A DNA stretch of 64,000 nucleotides from Roseitalea sp. MMSF_3546. GTDB taxonomy: Bacteria; Pseudomonadota; Alphaproteobacteria; Rhizobiales; Rhizobiaceae. Below, one piece after another: positions 28,301-37,500 of the stretch; within the stretch, counting starts at the first letter, position 1; each line of letters opens with the position of its first letter. Made by a program: the position numbers and the translations under genes. The DNA lies in the NCBI RefSeq assembly GCF_030732865.1, contig NZ_JASHKB010000003.1, positions 173,419 through 237,418 of the forward strand. The letters run 5' to 3'. The notes under the pieces are model-generated. The model had not been told where the DNA came from. It did no database searches and saw only the letters and a list, made by a program, of their open reading frames with translations.

Positions 28301-28614
28301 TCGGGCCGGAAGCCGCTGGTGTCGCCGATGGTCACATCGTGTCCGTTGCTCGACTTGTCCGCCCAGCAGGCGACCTGATCGCCATTGCCGGCCGAGGCGG
28401 TGCAGGCGGAGTCGGTGTAGATCGTGCCGGTATCGTCGGCGTCCAGCCACAACACCATGTTGGCGGTCCGGTCCGAACCATCGGAAAAGGTCTCGGGCGG
28501 CTGCGCCCGCGCCGGCAGGGCGATCATCGTCGCGACGGCGAACGCGCCCCACAGCGTCGCCAGCGCGCCGCCCCTGACCGCCCGCGCCGCCGCGTGCCGG
28601 CCTGCCTGTGTCAT
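22330..28614 (-). CDS. Giant exported multidomain protein (LamG-like, GEVED, SdrD_B, DUF11 modules)
   Basis: A 2094-residue exported protein; the signal peptide core is in the first 36 residues, with cleavage near ARA/QPPETF. Modules seen in order (approximate residues): LamG-like lectin fold with MVLWLDADDTG (50-250), a DUF8202-like region (275-450), GEVED domains (550-640, 875-975), a propeller-like stretch (980-1240), SdrD_B-like (1245-1305), GEVED (1400-1500, 1580-1670), SdrD_B-like (1670-1760), and two DUF11-like domains to the end. GEVED modules carry loops such as WIDWNGDGTFDPGEQ, probable calcium sites, and end PDGEVEDY. No catalytic domain, barrel or sorting signal is recognised. It starts 23 bp after the 1930-residue protein gene. 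Likely a large surface or secreted structural or adhesive protein; partner and target unknown. Confidence 0.88.
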   Translation of the reverse strand: MTQAGRHAAARAVRGGALATLWGAFAVATMIALPARAQPPETFSDGSDRTANMVLWLDADDTGTIYTDSACTASAGNGDQVACWADKSSNGHDVTIGDTSGFRPEYVSSDALFGGRAVLDFDGNDRLINNIPDVNTNNFTLFMVLASDDPNPSNLDAFFSNANAPGNNGSFQITYRSASDSFDVPFTGITDRSFGPFEDNVIKLYGMRARNSPSNLLELFSEGTLVDSANENMNFVFRLLKINSNRNTSSFHDSRIAEVILYDAALSDCQLSEVNAYLGAKYGADFTGAFENLYTSGHPENLNRDAIGRNDFSNCLGPQSDRRDSATSAEMTFDVGAGAGVNDMSGDYVITAHQGGDVTQFTTTTVASVGADYRVPDRHWRLEEQGSGDLGNDPLSFSFDYAAMGLTAGEGFALLVSPDRNFANAEVVSTSFAVDTGTGTVTFDPVVLNTSGDTAALDLEPYNEGTGAGDLFVTLATAPVDRSDAPVAGTSYGEATHAVTAGLQLGLAIDADATPLASPDADGDDTNGTDDEDGVASLPPVLSAAGSYALDATVTNTSGAPATLHGWIDFDRNGNFDTDEHASVAVADGTSGGTATLNWSGLSGGVAGDSFVRLRLTTHAGVTGATPASVAPDGEVEDYTVAISNPYQPVVPAGHCQMSHAGWVGPMSGFSNDDNFLRTGWTYDLDNLPQRPNTTPDATGTFAIAGTSPIAELDLTTGPVGGIGESHVMVTRWQAPAGTSQTISVLDTGFAEHAILAVRDSAGNLLARSPASTGFHDQGSASHDMTVTMPANGVVLVYAWVADQAVNKGQFFPLCADFGDAPGYAEAAHPIDAALYMGASAPDRDEPGAGTGGTSDDANGTDDEDGVTLPALYQGVPARISVAVSENALNDGYLQGWIDWNGDGTFDPGEQIATDLQDNQTGDENAATGTIDFIVTPPVTATTSQTFARFRWSTAAGLDAATAAPDGEVEDYAVTVTAMSQMACDGTFYQVRGAVLTEVTLSYNSGTGQYDANFNNSPNSGSNKNGAWGVWENGDSVLGYGVLNNSSRLYAVDAAGSFVDLGLIDISAFSGASSFSRSAGDIDDDGNLYVFNVDNNRIYVVDRKQTPAVLTHNIAAGFGINAADFIYNGVDQVFYGIDSNARRVAAIKVDLTGAGSASLVRFGPTGPPYNDNFGAGWFDATGATLFGYRNTGGNVYQIDTGLNAGPGLNPTGTGTAFLLGSGPGAGGNDGLGCRGARPFPYGTLEGTVYVDADGDRVVDSGEGAAAGAGLTVELYSGGNLIRTVTTDANGEYRFPAVISDFVYRVRVPAFTVGPPGSAATRTVEFLDNVTVADGGVVSGLDFAYGPADYSDAPTGYGDTYHVTRTGYTLGAAVTTETAPVGNDGVSDADDGVTLPASLIQGVPATINVGVSGAGGYLQAWIDWNGDGDFDDTGEQVATDSQDGGTGDGDGAANGVIEVLVNPPVAPLSNPTFARFRWSTAAGLDVATAAPDGEVEDHPVTVLAGDFGDAPAALGYATTQADGGPRHTVNDPPQVRIGATPTDIDNGTLQDAGALADDQDGANDEDGGAALPGAFVPGQPFVFNLPIVGSGYLNVWIDWNGDGDFTDPGEQVASDQPVTAGAALVGGTVLGGLAAGPTFARFRVCQAQGDCDMPVGPSASGEVEDHQVTIVDPPISVSGTVFMDNGAAAGATAAHDGVQGAAEAGIAGIAVTAFDDNDGDGRPDAGEAVYGAATTAGDGGYLMALAPSAAGQQVTVAAALGEAQWLHASDNAAGGSLPGLSNPDPADGAVVFVPAAATAYTGVDFGQIDVPTLTEDRSRSAAPGAMVTFAHNYRMRTTGTVLFLVNTIGESPTASTFADVQLYRDVNGDQAFDPGDTPIAGAIPVVEGELIQIIARVQVAGGASTGAELVFDVVAFVDFAGDPLDIDPYRAVGDGGSCAAVTSLLPGGFDPDYCLANTDRVEVVAPVSLQIAKGVCNDSAAATAFGPLNAGSPGQILVYELTVTNPTSAPAFDVDVLDTTPAFTAAYGSTPAPPPGASLVPAPSHCPASTTSVPAGVSCLVGDPGNGGSGPVSWQCTGAFGPGAVARFYFQVQIQ
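24129..24205 (-). repeat. 77-bp near-identical DNA repeat, copy 1 (end of a GEVED module)
   Basis: This segment matches 25704-25780 at about 75 of 77 bases. It encodes the end of a GEVED module (FARFRWSTAAGLD and APDGEVED). Identity at DNA level, including silent positions, points to recent duplication or gene conversion between modules. Confidence 0.85.
25704..25780 (-). repeat. 77-bp near-identical DNA repeat, copy 2 (end of a GEVED module)
   Basis: Second copy of the repeat at 24129-24205, in the same gene, same strand and same frame, 1575 bp apart. The other two GEVED modules of the protein are clearly more diverged at DNA level. Confidence 0.85.
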
Positions 28615-28637
28615 GCTCGCCTCCGTGTGCCCAGGTC

Positions 28638-31600
28638 TCATTGGCCGCCGATCCCCATCCGGTCGAGCAGATCCCAGATCCCCTCGTCGATCTTGGCGCG
28701 CACGCGCAGGTAAAAACCTGTGCGGTGGATGTCCTCGATCTTGTCGCGCTCGATGTCAGCCCAGGAATAGCCCAGCGAAACCAACGTGTTCTTCGCCGGC
28801 ACGAAGCCGATCTCTCCCCCCAGGCCGTAATGGGCCGCGCCAATGTCCGGTTCGACGAACACCGTGCCGTTCAGCCCCAGCACCACGCGCTCATGGGCGT
28901 CCCATTCGAACCCGGCGGTGCCGAGCAGCACGGTGCTGTCGAGGTCGAGCCCGTCATAGCGCTGCTCAAGGTGGCGGCCGGCATGACGGGCGCGGATGCG
29001 CAGATCGTCGTTGAGCCGGTATTCGCCGCCCAGCGACCAGCTATGGGCCAGTTCGCGCGTTTCGGCGGCGCGGTCGTCGTCATATTCGAAGCCGTACCAG
29101 GCCAGCGCCGACCAACGGTTGTGCTCGCCCGGCCGCCAGGCGGCGCCAAGGCGGGCGCGGTTGCGGGTGCGCTCGCCGGCTTCGGCGTCGGTGTAGGCAA
29201 AGCGGTTGCGGGCCAGCACCGTGATGTCGCCGAAGCGCTTGCCGAGCGAAGCGCTGGCGTACCAGTTCTGCGTGCCGTCGTCGGTGCGGCTCCATTCGGG
29301 GCGCAGTTCGAACAGCGTCGTGCCGTCTTCGTTCTGATAGCCGTAGCCGAGCGTGATCGCGGTGTTGCGGCGGTGGTCCTCCGACAGCGGCTCGACATGT
29401 TCGAAGGAGGCGGTGAGGTCGTGATGATCGTTCCATGTCCAGCGCCAGTCGAGCCCGCCGGCAATGCCGCCATCGCCGCCCTCGCGATGCTCGGCATAGC
29501 TTGACACATGCTCGTTCCAGGTCACTTCGATGCCGGCGCGCGAGGTGACGGCGTCCTCGCCGGCGAAGTCGGACAGGCCGAACAGGCCCGAGGTCGAGGA
29601 CGACAATTCGGTCTTGCCATAGACGCGCACGCGGTCATTGACCCGGTAGTCGGCTTCGAGCAGCCAGCGCCGGCGCGAGGCATCGTCGAGGGCCTGCTCA
29701 TACTCGAGGCCAAGGCGCGCGCCGGGCAGCCAGTCGGACCTGATGTCGAGGCCGACAATCCCCGACCAGGTCTCGCTCGGCGCCGGCTCGCCGGGGCGAT
29801 CGGTCACCGAATAGCGCGCGCCGAACACCGCGTCGATCTGCTCGTTGAGGCGCAGCTTGGCGCGGCCCTCGACGCCGTAGCGCTCCTCGCCGGTCGGCTT
29901 GTCGCGGCTGTAGAGCGCCTCGCCCTCCAGATCGAGTCGCTTGGTACCGCGCAGGGCGGCCTCGATGCGCAATTCGGTGCGGCCCGGGCCGATCGTGGCG
30001 CCGGGCGGGTCGAAATCGACGTCGGTGTCGGCGGCGGCGACCGACAGGCGGCCGCGCTTGCCCTCAAGTTCATAGCGGGCGCGGTAGCCTTCGCCGATAC
30101 GGCCGAGATGGTCCTCGCTCTGGGCGGCCTCGACCTCGAGCCGGCCGTAGCGACCCAGATCCGCCTCGACATAGCCGGCGCGCACCGTGCGGTCGTCGTC
30201 TTCGGGCGCCTCCGCCATCGAGCGGACCTCGCGATAGCCGATGGTGACGGTGTCGGTGACGGCAAGGCCGATCTCGCCGCCGATGATCCAGTAGCGTTCG
30301 GTGCCGGAATCGACCTCATAGGTGACCCGGATGAATTGCGGGTTGAGGTTGTCGTCGGTCGCCATGACCGGGCGGGCGAAGATGATGGTGTCGGCGAAGA
30401 AATCGAGCGTGTAGTCGGTGTTGCGGCGCAGCGTGACGGCGCTGATCGCGACCTCGGGCTGGTCGCGGTCGTAGGCGACGATCTCGACACGCTCGCTGCC
30501 GTCGATATAACCGGTCAGGTCGAGCGCATAGGGGCCCGATATGCCGCGGGCAGGGAATTCGCGCACCACCTGGCTCTGGTCGGTGTAGGCGGCGAACAGG
30601 TCGACCGTCAGCCGGTCGCGCTCGATATGGGCATGGGCGCCGGTGACCGACCGGCTGTAGCCGCCCAGTTCGATGGCATCGCTTTGCGGGCCGACGGTGA
30701 TATCGCCGTAAAGGACGTAGGACAGGCCCTTTTCGACCTTGACGTAGAGCTGGGAGTTGGACTGGGCGTCAAAGCCGCGCTCGGCGCTGTCGCCATAGAC
30801 CGGATAGTAGGCGTCCGGATCGATATCGCGGAACAGGCGATCCTCGGTGTCGCGGTCGCTCTCATAGCGCAGGGTGAGCAGCGCGTCCCCCCGGATCCGG
30901 CCCTTGAGGTAAAGCGCCCCGCGCACGCCCTCGATGGTGTCCTCAAAGCCCGACAACTGATCGTCCTCGATCAGCGGGGCCAGGCTGGCGCCGCCCTCGC
31001 CGAAGCGCACCGCGCCCTCGATGATGCCGACCGCCAGGCGCTGGTCGAGATCTGGCGTCAGTCGGATATCGGCGGTGTGGGTGCCAAGGCCCGAGCGCAC
31101 GGTGATCGTCTGCGTGCCCGACAGCGCGGGCGGGTAGTAGTCGAAGATCGCCTGACCGCGGTCGATGAAGACCTGGGTACCGGGCTCGCTTAAGCGGATG
31201 TCGGTGACATCGAAGCGGCCGGCGGCGGGATCGAGCGTGACCTCGATGGGCGTGCGGGTCGGCCGGCCCTCTTCGTCGATGGCGCGCACCAGCACCGGGA
31301 TCGCGGTCGCCGGATCGGCGAGAGCTGTGGGCGGGGCGATGATCTCGAGCGCGGTCGGCTTGCCCGGTGCATAGACGGTGATCGTGATGCCGCCCCGGTC
31401 GTTGCCGAAGGGGTCGGTCTGGACGAGGCGGAGTTCGTTGGCGCCGCCCTTGAGGCGCACGGCGATGAATTCGGCAGCTTGCACGCCACCGGCCTGGTAC
31501 ATCGTGCGCTGGCCGATCCGCTCGGCGCCGATGGATTGTCCGTTGACCTCCAGCTTGAGCCTGACCGCCGCCGGTCCCTTGATGCGGATCGAGATGTCGT

Positions 31601-34430
31601 CGTCGTTGAGGATGTCGCCGTCCTCAAGGTCGAGGAAAGCCAGTTCAGGCGAGAGTTCGCGCGTCAGCGCTTCCAGATCGACCGTGCTCTCGATCGCCTT
31701 GCCGTGATCGGTGTCAAGGGCCACCTCCGCCTCGCCGTCGGCGCGCGGCGCGCGCGTTGTGACCTGGGTGGAGGTCAGGCTTTCGGCGCGGCGCGATTTG
31801 CCGGCGCCAGCGATGGTGCCGCCAAGGGCAAGGTCGGTGGCGGGCAGCGCAAACCCGTCATCGGCGTGGTTGCCGGCGCGGGCGATCACCGCATCGAGCA
31901 CGGCGCCGGTGCCCGGACCGATGGCAAAATCCTCCTGCCGGATCTCGCCTCGCTTGAGGTCGACGAAGCGCGTGCCCGGCGCGAGCGCGTCGCGCGTCCG
32001 GGTCATCAGGACGGACGTTCCGGCGGGCAGCGTCGCGCCGTCGACGGCAAAGACATGGGTGACCGGGCGCAGGCCGGGCAGCGAATAGTTGCCGTCCGGA
32101 TCGGTGATGACCACCGCGCCGTTCTGCAGATAGATGCGCACGCCGGGAACGCCCGGCTCGATGCGCTCTTGGCCCGGTTGCACGTCGCGGACGCCATTGC
32201 CGTTGACATCGACGAACACCGTGCCGAGCACAACGCCCTCATCGGCGAAGACGCCGTCGGTCGCTTCGACCCGGACGATGTGGCGCGCGGTGTTGGAGAC
32301 AAGCTGTTGCGGCAGCGCCGGCAGCCGGCCGGTTGCGACGGCGCTGTTGACGGCCTCGCCGAGCGCGGCGCTTGACGTGACGCGCGCAACGTAGCTGACG
32401 GTCAGCGTGTCGCCCGGCCCCAGATCGAGCGCGGACAGATCGAACCACAGTTCCGGGCCGACGCCGCCGGTCGGGTCGGCGAGCGGCGCGCCGTCGATCT
32501 GCGCGGTCCCTTCAAGATAGGCAAAGCCGGCGGGCAGCGTGTCGGTGAGGGCCAGATCGAGCATTGCCACTTCGCTGCGATTGGCGATCTGCACGGCGTA
32601 GCGAATGAACTCGCCGCGCTCGAGGCGGTCCCGGTCGGCGGTCTTGTCGATGGCGAAATCGAGCTTGGCGCCCGGATCGAGCGGAATATCCACGCCGAAC
32701 GGGCCGGCCGAGGCGATCGCGAAGGCCTCGCCATAGGAGGCGAGCGGATCGACATTGCGGTCATAGCCGGGGAAGACCGTGCGCTGCGAGGGAAAGGCCA
32801 GCCCGCCCGGATCGAGCACGGCGATCCGATAGCTGCCCGGGGGCACGTCGGCGAACCGGTAGAAGCCGCTCTGGTCGGTGACCGCCTGGTCGACAGGTGT
32901 GCCGGTGGCGCTCAGAAGCGTGACCTGGGCATTGGGCACGGGCGCGTTGCTCAGCGCATTGAACACAAAGCCACCGGGGTTGACGACCAGCGTGTCGGTG
33001 AGCGCGGTCGTTCCGCAGCTTAGCGTGGCGGTGACCAGCGTGTTGGCGAGGGCCGAAACGACCCCGTTGAAGCGCGCGGCGGGAACCTGGTCCTGGACCG
33101 GCACGGCGGCGCTGCGGAAGACGCCGGTATTGGGGCCGGTCTCGGTCGCCGTGACTGCCTCGCGGTCAAATTCGGGTGTCGAATCAAGGGTGATGGAGAT
33201 GGTTTCGGCGACTGCGCCATCGCGGTTGCACACGCCCGCATTCACCTGCAACCAGGCATTGGCGTTGACCGGCATCGTCTCGATGTCGCTGGCAAAGGTC
33301 TGGTCCATGAAGGCGAGCGTGCCGCCCTGCCCCGTCACGGGCGTCTGGACGCGATTGGACTCGAAGGATTCGGGCTCGCCGGTTCCGACCGGCTGATAGC
33401 CCTCGGCGCGGTTTTCAAGCAGCAGCCCGCCGGCATTGGCATTGACCGTCACGCTCAGCCTTACGGTGTTGGAAAAACCAGCCGGAAAGGCGTCCGGCGT
33501 CGCAACGTCGCCGTCGGGATCGTAGAGGAAGGCGACGGCATCTACTTCGCCCGCCGGCGGCGGCGTCGTGGTGTAGCTGTGCTTGGGGCCCGTTGCGGCC
33601 GCATGGTAGATCGGCCGGAACGTGATGTTGCCGTCGGCACCGGCAAATTGCGTGTTCTGCGGGATCGCATCGCGCACGATGACGCCGGCGCGCGCCACGC
33701 CGTCGATCGTCAGCGTTTCACCTTCGAGCGTTGCGGCCGGCGGAAGCGGACCGAGCCCGTTGTTGCGAAGTTCGAGCGCATAATCGAGCACGTCGCCGGC
33801 GGCCACCGAGACCGCCTGGGCGCGCTTTGCGATGACCAGGCCACCTTCGGAGGTGCGGGCCGTGCCGGTCGCCAGGTCGCCGACCGCTTCGGCCGGGTCC
33901 TGCGCGACAAGGTCGATGAGCCCTTCTTCGGCAACACTGGCGCCGGAGGGCATTTGAAAGCGGACGATGAAGGACGCGCGCTCGCCCGGGCCGAGCGATA
34001 TCGCGCCGCCGCCCGCAAATGACGGCTCGCCGCCATCGATGGCCCCGTCGCCATTGACATCGCGGAAGATCAGCACGTCATGCAGGGCCAGATCGTCGCC
34101 GGTCTGCTGGACGGCGTCGATGGCCGGGTTGAGCGGAACGTTGCCGATGTTTTCGACGAAGAAGACGAACTGGCCGATCACGCCCGGCGAGGCGAGGATC
34201 GTCTGGTCCGCGTCCACCGCGATCGCCGGCAGTTCATTGATCACGATGACGGCGGTGTTGCTGAAGACCTGCTCGACGATGCCGAGCGCGGGATTGAAAT
34301 AGGTCGCCTGGGCCTGGGCGTGGATCTGCGCGCCAGCGGGCGGCATGTCGGCCCGCGCCGATGCGATGGCGAAGAAAAGCACGATCAGTGCACCACATAG
34401 GCCGCGAACGATGCTTGGCATTCGTTCCAT
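28638..34430 (-). CDS. Giant exported protein: DUF11/SdrD_B/Ig-like domains plus C-terminal outer-membrane beta-barrel
   Basis: A 1930-residue protein. Signal peptide: core GLCGALIVLFFAIASARA, cleavage before DMPPAG. Modules (approximate residues): DUF11-like repeats (30-470), SdrD_B-like (485-555), DUF11 (590-680; DKTADRDRLERGEFIRYAVQ), SdrD_B-like (735-800; GTVFVDVNGNGVRDVQPGQ), a low-complexity linker, and Ig-like domains (940-1130). From about 1170 to the end are alternating amphipathic strands rich in Tyr, Arg, Asp and Gly (LYLKGRIRGDALLTLRYESD, SWSLGGEYRLNDDLRIRARH), typical of an outer-membrane barrel, here unusually large. The last strand FYLRVRAKI is followed by a short helical tail rather than a terminal aromatic residue. 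ATG 34430 is chosen; 34421 and 34448 are alternatives. It may be the membrane anchor or export pore of the cluster. Confidence 0.85.
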   Translation of the reverse strand: MERMPSIVRGLCGALIVLFFAIASARADMPPAGAQIHAQAQATYFNPALGIVEQVFSNTAVIVINELPAIAVDADQTILASPGVIGQFVFFVENIGNVPLNPAIDAVQQTGDDLALHDVLIFRDVNGDGAIDGGEPSFAGGGAISLGPGERASFIVRFQMPSGASVAEEGLIDLVAQDPAEAVGDLATGTARTSEGGLVIAKRAQAVSVAAGDVLDYALELRNNGLGPLPPAATLEGETLTIDGVARAGVIVRDAIPQNTQFAGADGNITFRPIYHAAATGPKHSYTTTPPPAGEVDAVAFLYDPDGDVATPDAFPAGFSNTVRLSVTVNANAGGLLLENRAEGYQPVGTGEPESFESNRVQTPVTGQGGTLAFMDQTFASDIETMPVNANAWLQVNAGVCNRDGAVAETISITLDSTPEFDREAVTATETGPNTGVFRSAAVPVQDQVPAARFNGVVSALANTLVTATLSCGTTALTDTLVVNPGGFVFNALSNAPVPNAQVTLLSATGTPVDQAVTDQSGFYRFADVPPGSYRIAVLDPGGLAFPSQRTVFPGYDRNVDPLASYGEAFAIASAGPFGVDIPLDPGAKLDFAIDKTADRDRLERGEFIRYAVQIANRSEVAMLDLALTDTLPAGFAYLEGTAQIDGAPLADPTGGVGPELWFDLSALDLGPGDTLTVSYVARVTSSAALGEAVNSAVATGRLPALPQQLVSNTARHIVRVEATDGVFADEGVVLGTVFVDVNGNGVRDVQPGQERIEPGVPGVRIYLQNGAVVITDPDGNYSLPGLRPVTHVFAVDGATLPAGTSVLMTRTRDALAPGTRFVDLKRGEIRQEDFAIGPGTGAVLDAVIARAGNHADDGFALPATDLALGGTIAGAGKSRRAESLTSTQVTTRAPRADGEAEVALDTDHGKAIESTVDLEALTRELSPELAFLDLEDGDILNDDDISIRIKGPAAVRLKLEVNGQSIGAERIGQRTMYQAGGVQAAEFIAVRLKGGANELRLVQTDPFGNDRGGITITVYAPGKPTALEIIAPPTALADPATAIPVLVRAIDEEGRPTRTPIEVTLDPAAGRFDVTDIRLSEPGTQVFIDRGQAIFDYYPPALSGTQTITVRSGLGTHTADIRLTPDLDQRLAVGIIEGAVRFGEGGASLAPLIEDDQLSGFEDTIEGVRGALYLKGRIRGDALLTLRYESDRDTEDRLFRDIDPDAYYPVYGDSAERGFDAQSNSQLYVKVEKGLSYVLYGDITVGPQSDAIELGGYSRSVTGAHAHIERDRLTVDLFAAYTDQSQVVREFPARGISGPYALDLTGYIDGSERVEIVAYDRDQPEVAISAVTLRRNTDYTLDFFADTIIFARPVMATDDNLNPQFIRVTYEVDSGTERYWIIGGEIGLAVTDTVTIGYREVRSMAEAPEDDDRTVRAGYVEADLGRYGRLEVEAAQSEDHLGRIGEGYRARYELEGKRGRLSVAAADTDVDFDPPGATIGPGRTELRIEAALRGTKRLDLEGEALYSRDKPTGEERYGVEGRAKLRLNEQIDAVFGARYSVTDRPGEPAPSETWSGIVGLDIRSDWLPGARLGLEYEQALDDASRRRWLLEADYRVNDRVRVYGKTELSSSTSGLFGLSDFAGEDAVTSRAGIEVTWNEHVSSYAEHREGGDGGIAGGLDWRWTWNDHHDLTASFEHVEPLSEDHRRNTAITLGYGYQNEDGTTLFELRPEWSRTDDGTQNWYASASLGKRFGDITVLARNRFAYTDAEAGERTRNRARLGAAWRPGEHNRWSALAWYGFEYDDDRAAETRELAHSWSLGGEYRLNDDLRIRARHAGRHLEQRYDGLDLDSTVLLGTAGFEWDAHERVVLGLNGTVFVEPDIGAAHYGLGGEIGFVPAKNTLVSLGYSWADIERDKIEDIHRTGFYLRVRAKIDEGIWDLLDRMGIGGQ

Positions 34431-34468
34431 CCCCGCAACGGCATGCAAATCCGAGGTTACGTGCCCGA

Positions 34469-34497
34469 ACGGGGCGGGCCGCGCGGGCCCACCCCGT
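34469..34497 (-). promoter_or_regulatory. Strong intercistronic hairpin without U-tract
   Basis: ACGGGG-C-GGGCC and GGCCC-A-CCCCGT form an 11-pair stem with one C.A mismatch around a five-base loop. It lies between the stop of the 1009-residue gene (34504) and the start of the 1930-residue gene (34430). No T-run follows on either strand, so it is not a clean intrinsic terminator. It could limit read-through or protect the 3' end of the first message, letting the first protein be made in excess. Confidence 0.6.
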
Positions 34498-34503
34498 TGC
34501 CGG

Positions 34504-37500
34504 CTAGTTGGCCGCCTGGAGCGGCGTGGACGCGCCGGACGTGTCGTTGCCCAGATTGCCGTCGATTTCGACGATGAAGGTCAGCACCGCCGTTTCGCCC
34601 GGCGACAGCGTGCCGTATGTGGCGATGACGTCACCGGTGGCACCCTGTCCTGGCTCGGTGCTGATGGTGCCGCCAACCGAGCCGTCGTCGACGTCGGCGA
34701 AGCCGGCCACGGCCTCATAGGTCGTGAATGCCGGCGTCTGGTCCCTGATCTCGACGCCTTCGGCATCGCCGCCGCCGGTATTGGTGGCCGTCACGCGGTA
34801 GACGATGCACTGGCCCGGACTGCCCGGAAGCTGGCCCTGCTGGAAGGCCGTGTCCGCCGTCCCGTCACAGTCATCGTCGCGCGCCTGCTCCTTGACCAGC
34901 TGCAGGTTGCCCGAGACGACGGTGACCGTGTCGGTGACGGCGTTGTTGGCGGTATTGCCGTCGGTGACCGCGCCGGGGGCGGCGTCGGTCAGGGCGCTGT
35001 CGATGGTGATCACCGCCTGCTCGGAGGTGCCGTCCAGCGCGCCGGGCGGCACCTGGACGCGGTGGAACAGCAGCACGCTTTCGCCGGGGTCGAGGGTCGC
35101 ATCGGCATTGCCGATGTTTGCGCCCGCTGCGGTCATGACCTCGGTGATGGAGGTCACGGCAGCGTCGCCGGCATCGAGCACGCCGTCATTGTTGCTGTCG
35201 ACCAGGATGACGCTCGAAAAGGTCAGGAACGGCGTGGTCACCGACAGCGCGCCATCGGTGATGCCGACATTGCCGACATTGGACAGGGTGTGCGTGAGCA
35301 CCGCGGTTCCGCCCGAGGTGGCCTGGCCGGTCTGGTCGGGCGTGATCTGCAGATCGACGATCGCGTTGACCGTCACCCGGTCGAGCTTGACGTCGAAGGC
35401 CCCGGTGGTCGGCGAGATTGCCTTGAACCAGATGTCGACATCGCCCGGCTTGGCATCGGCCGGCACCGTCACTCGCGCGGTGATCGTCTTGGTGCCGCCC
35501 GCGGCCAGAACGCCGGTGTTGTTGGAAGGCGTGGTGCCGTCGAGGAACTGCACGTTCCAGTTCGCCGGCAGGCCGGTGCCGGGCGCCAGGCCGTCGCCGA
35601 TCGGCGAGCCGGGGGGTGGCGTCGTCGTGTTCGGGTCGGCGTAGAACTGCAGGTCAAAGCTCTGCGGCGTCACCGAGGTGTTCTCGATCACCAGCGCGAA
35701 ATCGACCGTCGTGCCCGGATCGGTGGTCTGCGTGACCCAAGGATTTCCGGAATTGGTGGCGTCGTCGTCCGGATTGGTGCCGGCCGTCGCCACAATGCCG
35801 CCGTCATCGTTCTTGAGGTCGACCGTGTCGGCAACCACCGCCGAACTCAGAAGCGCAACCGATTCGTTGACGATGTTGGTGTCCGACTGGGCGGTGGCGA
35901 CCACCTCACGCACCCATGGGGGCGCCGTGTCGGACCGCGACTCGGCCGGATCGAGGTCGGCGATCAGCACGATCTCGACCGCACCGCCGGCAGGCACCGT
36001 AACGTCCGGATTGCCGTCGGAATCGGTGTCGAGGATGACCTGGCCCGACGCCGTTTCAAAGCGGAAGGTGGTCGAACCGGGGAAGTCCGCTGTCGGCGTG
36101 ATGCCCGGCAAGGGCGTCGTTCCGGCCAAGTCAGCCGTGGTGTCGCGCTCGGTCAGGTTGAATGTCTCGGTGGCGTTGGAATCGTTGGACAGGATGAAGG
36201 AGAACGGAATCTCCGAGCCCGCCGCCCACTGATTGGTCGGCGTCGCGGTGATGTTGCCGTTGGTGCCATCCTCTTCCACAACGTCATTTGTGGTGTCGCT
36301 ATCGGTGTCCGTGCTCGATGCAAGCGTACCGCCCAAACCGGCCGGATCGTCCGGATAGGTGTCGGTCGCCGGCGGCGTCGTGCCGGATTGGCTGTCGGCA
36401 AGCGTGACGCCCAGATCGGCGTTCACCGTGAAGGGCGGGTTCGGCCCCGGGTCGTCGGGATCGCAGGTCGCGCCCACGCAGGCATAGACCCGGTTGTTGT
36501 AGGTACCCGCAGGCGTGCCGCCGGTGATGGTCGCCTGGAACGTCACCTCGCCGACGGTGCCGACCGGAACGTCATCGACCGTGAACAGGATCGTCTGGCG
36601 ATCGTTGCCGGTGTCGAAGTCGTCGACCGACAAGGCGCTCGCCAACGCGACGCCGAAATCGATGGTGTCGCCGGTGCCCGCGGTTGCGTCGACCCCGTCG
36701 GTATGGTCATCGGTGAGCGTGCCGCCGAACGACCAGCTGGCCGAGCCCGGCGTATAGGTCAGTTCGGGCGGCAGCGGGTCCTTGATGCGGACCACGCCCG
36801 GCGCGCCGCCGGCATTCTGATAGGACAGCGTGACGGTGACCGTGTCGCCCGGCGCGCCATTGGACGGCGTGATCGACTTGTTGGTGAGGACGATCGCACC
36901 GGACTGATAGATGATGTCGTCATTGACGGCGTCGGTCTTGTTGGTGTCGAAGACAGACTCGGCCTCGATCTGGATCGGCGTGTCGGTCTCGCTGCCCGCG
37001 GCTCCGGCCGGGTAGTTCGCCTGGACGACGATGCCGAACACCTCGCCGGCTGCCAGCGGCGGCGTAGCGGTGATGGGCGTTGTGCTGTCGGCAACGCCGT
37101 TGGCGTCGGCGTCGGGGAAGATCTCGACGGTGCCCGTGGCGAAGCCCGTATTGGCGACCGACAGATTGAAGGTATCGACGCCGTTGCCGAGGTTCTCGAT
37201 CGTATGCGCGAAGGAGACCAAACCGCCCTGGTCCGAAGCGGTCTTGGCGCCGACGAGCGCGTCATCAAGCTCGGGCGTTCCGGCATCGGCCTGGACGCCG
37301 TCATAGGACGATTCCAGATCGACCGCGGCGATCTGGTTGACGAGCGTTTCGACCAGGTTGGACTGGACGGTCACCTGAAGACCGCCGGCGGTGGTGTAGA
37401 CCGCCGTCGCCTGGTTGCCGATCACCGAGCCGGCCGGCGCGATCTGCGCCAGAGCCGGTGCGGCGAACAGCGTTGCCGCGGCGATCGGGACCGTGGCGGA

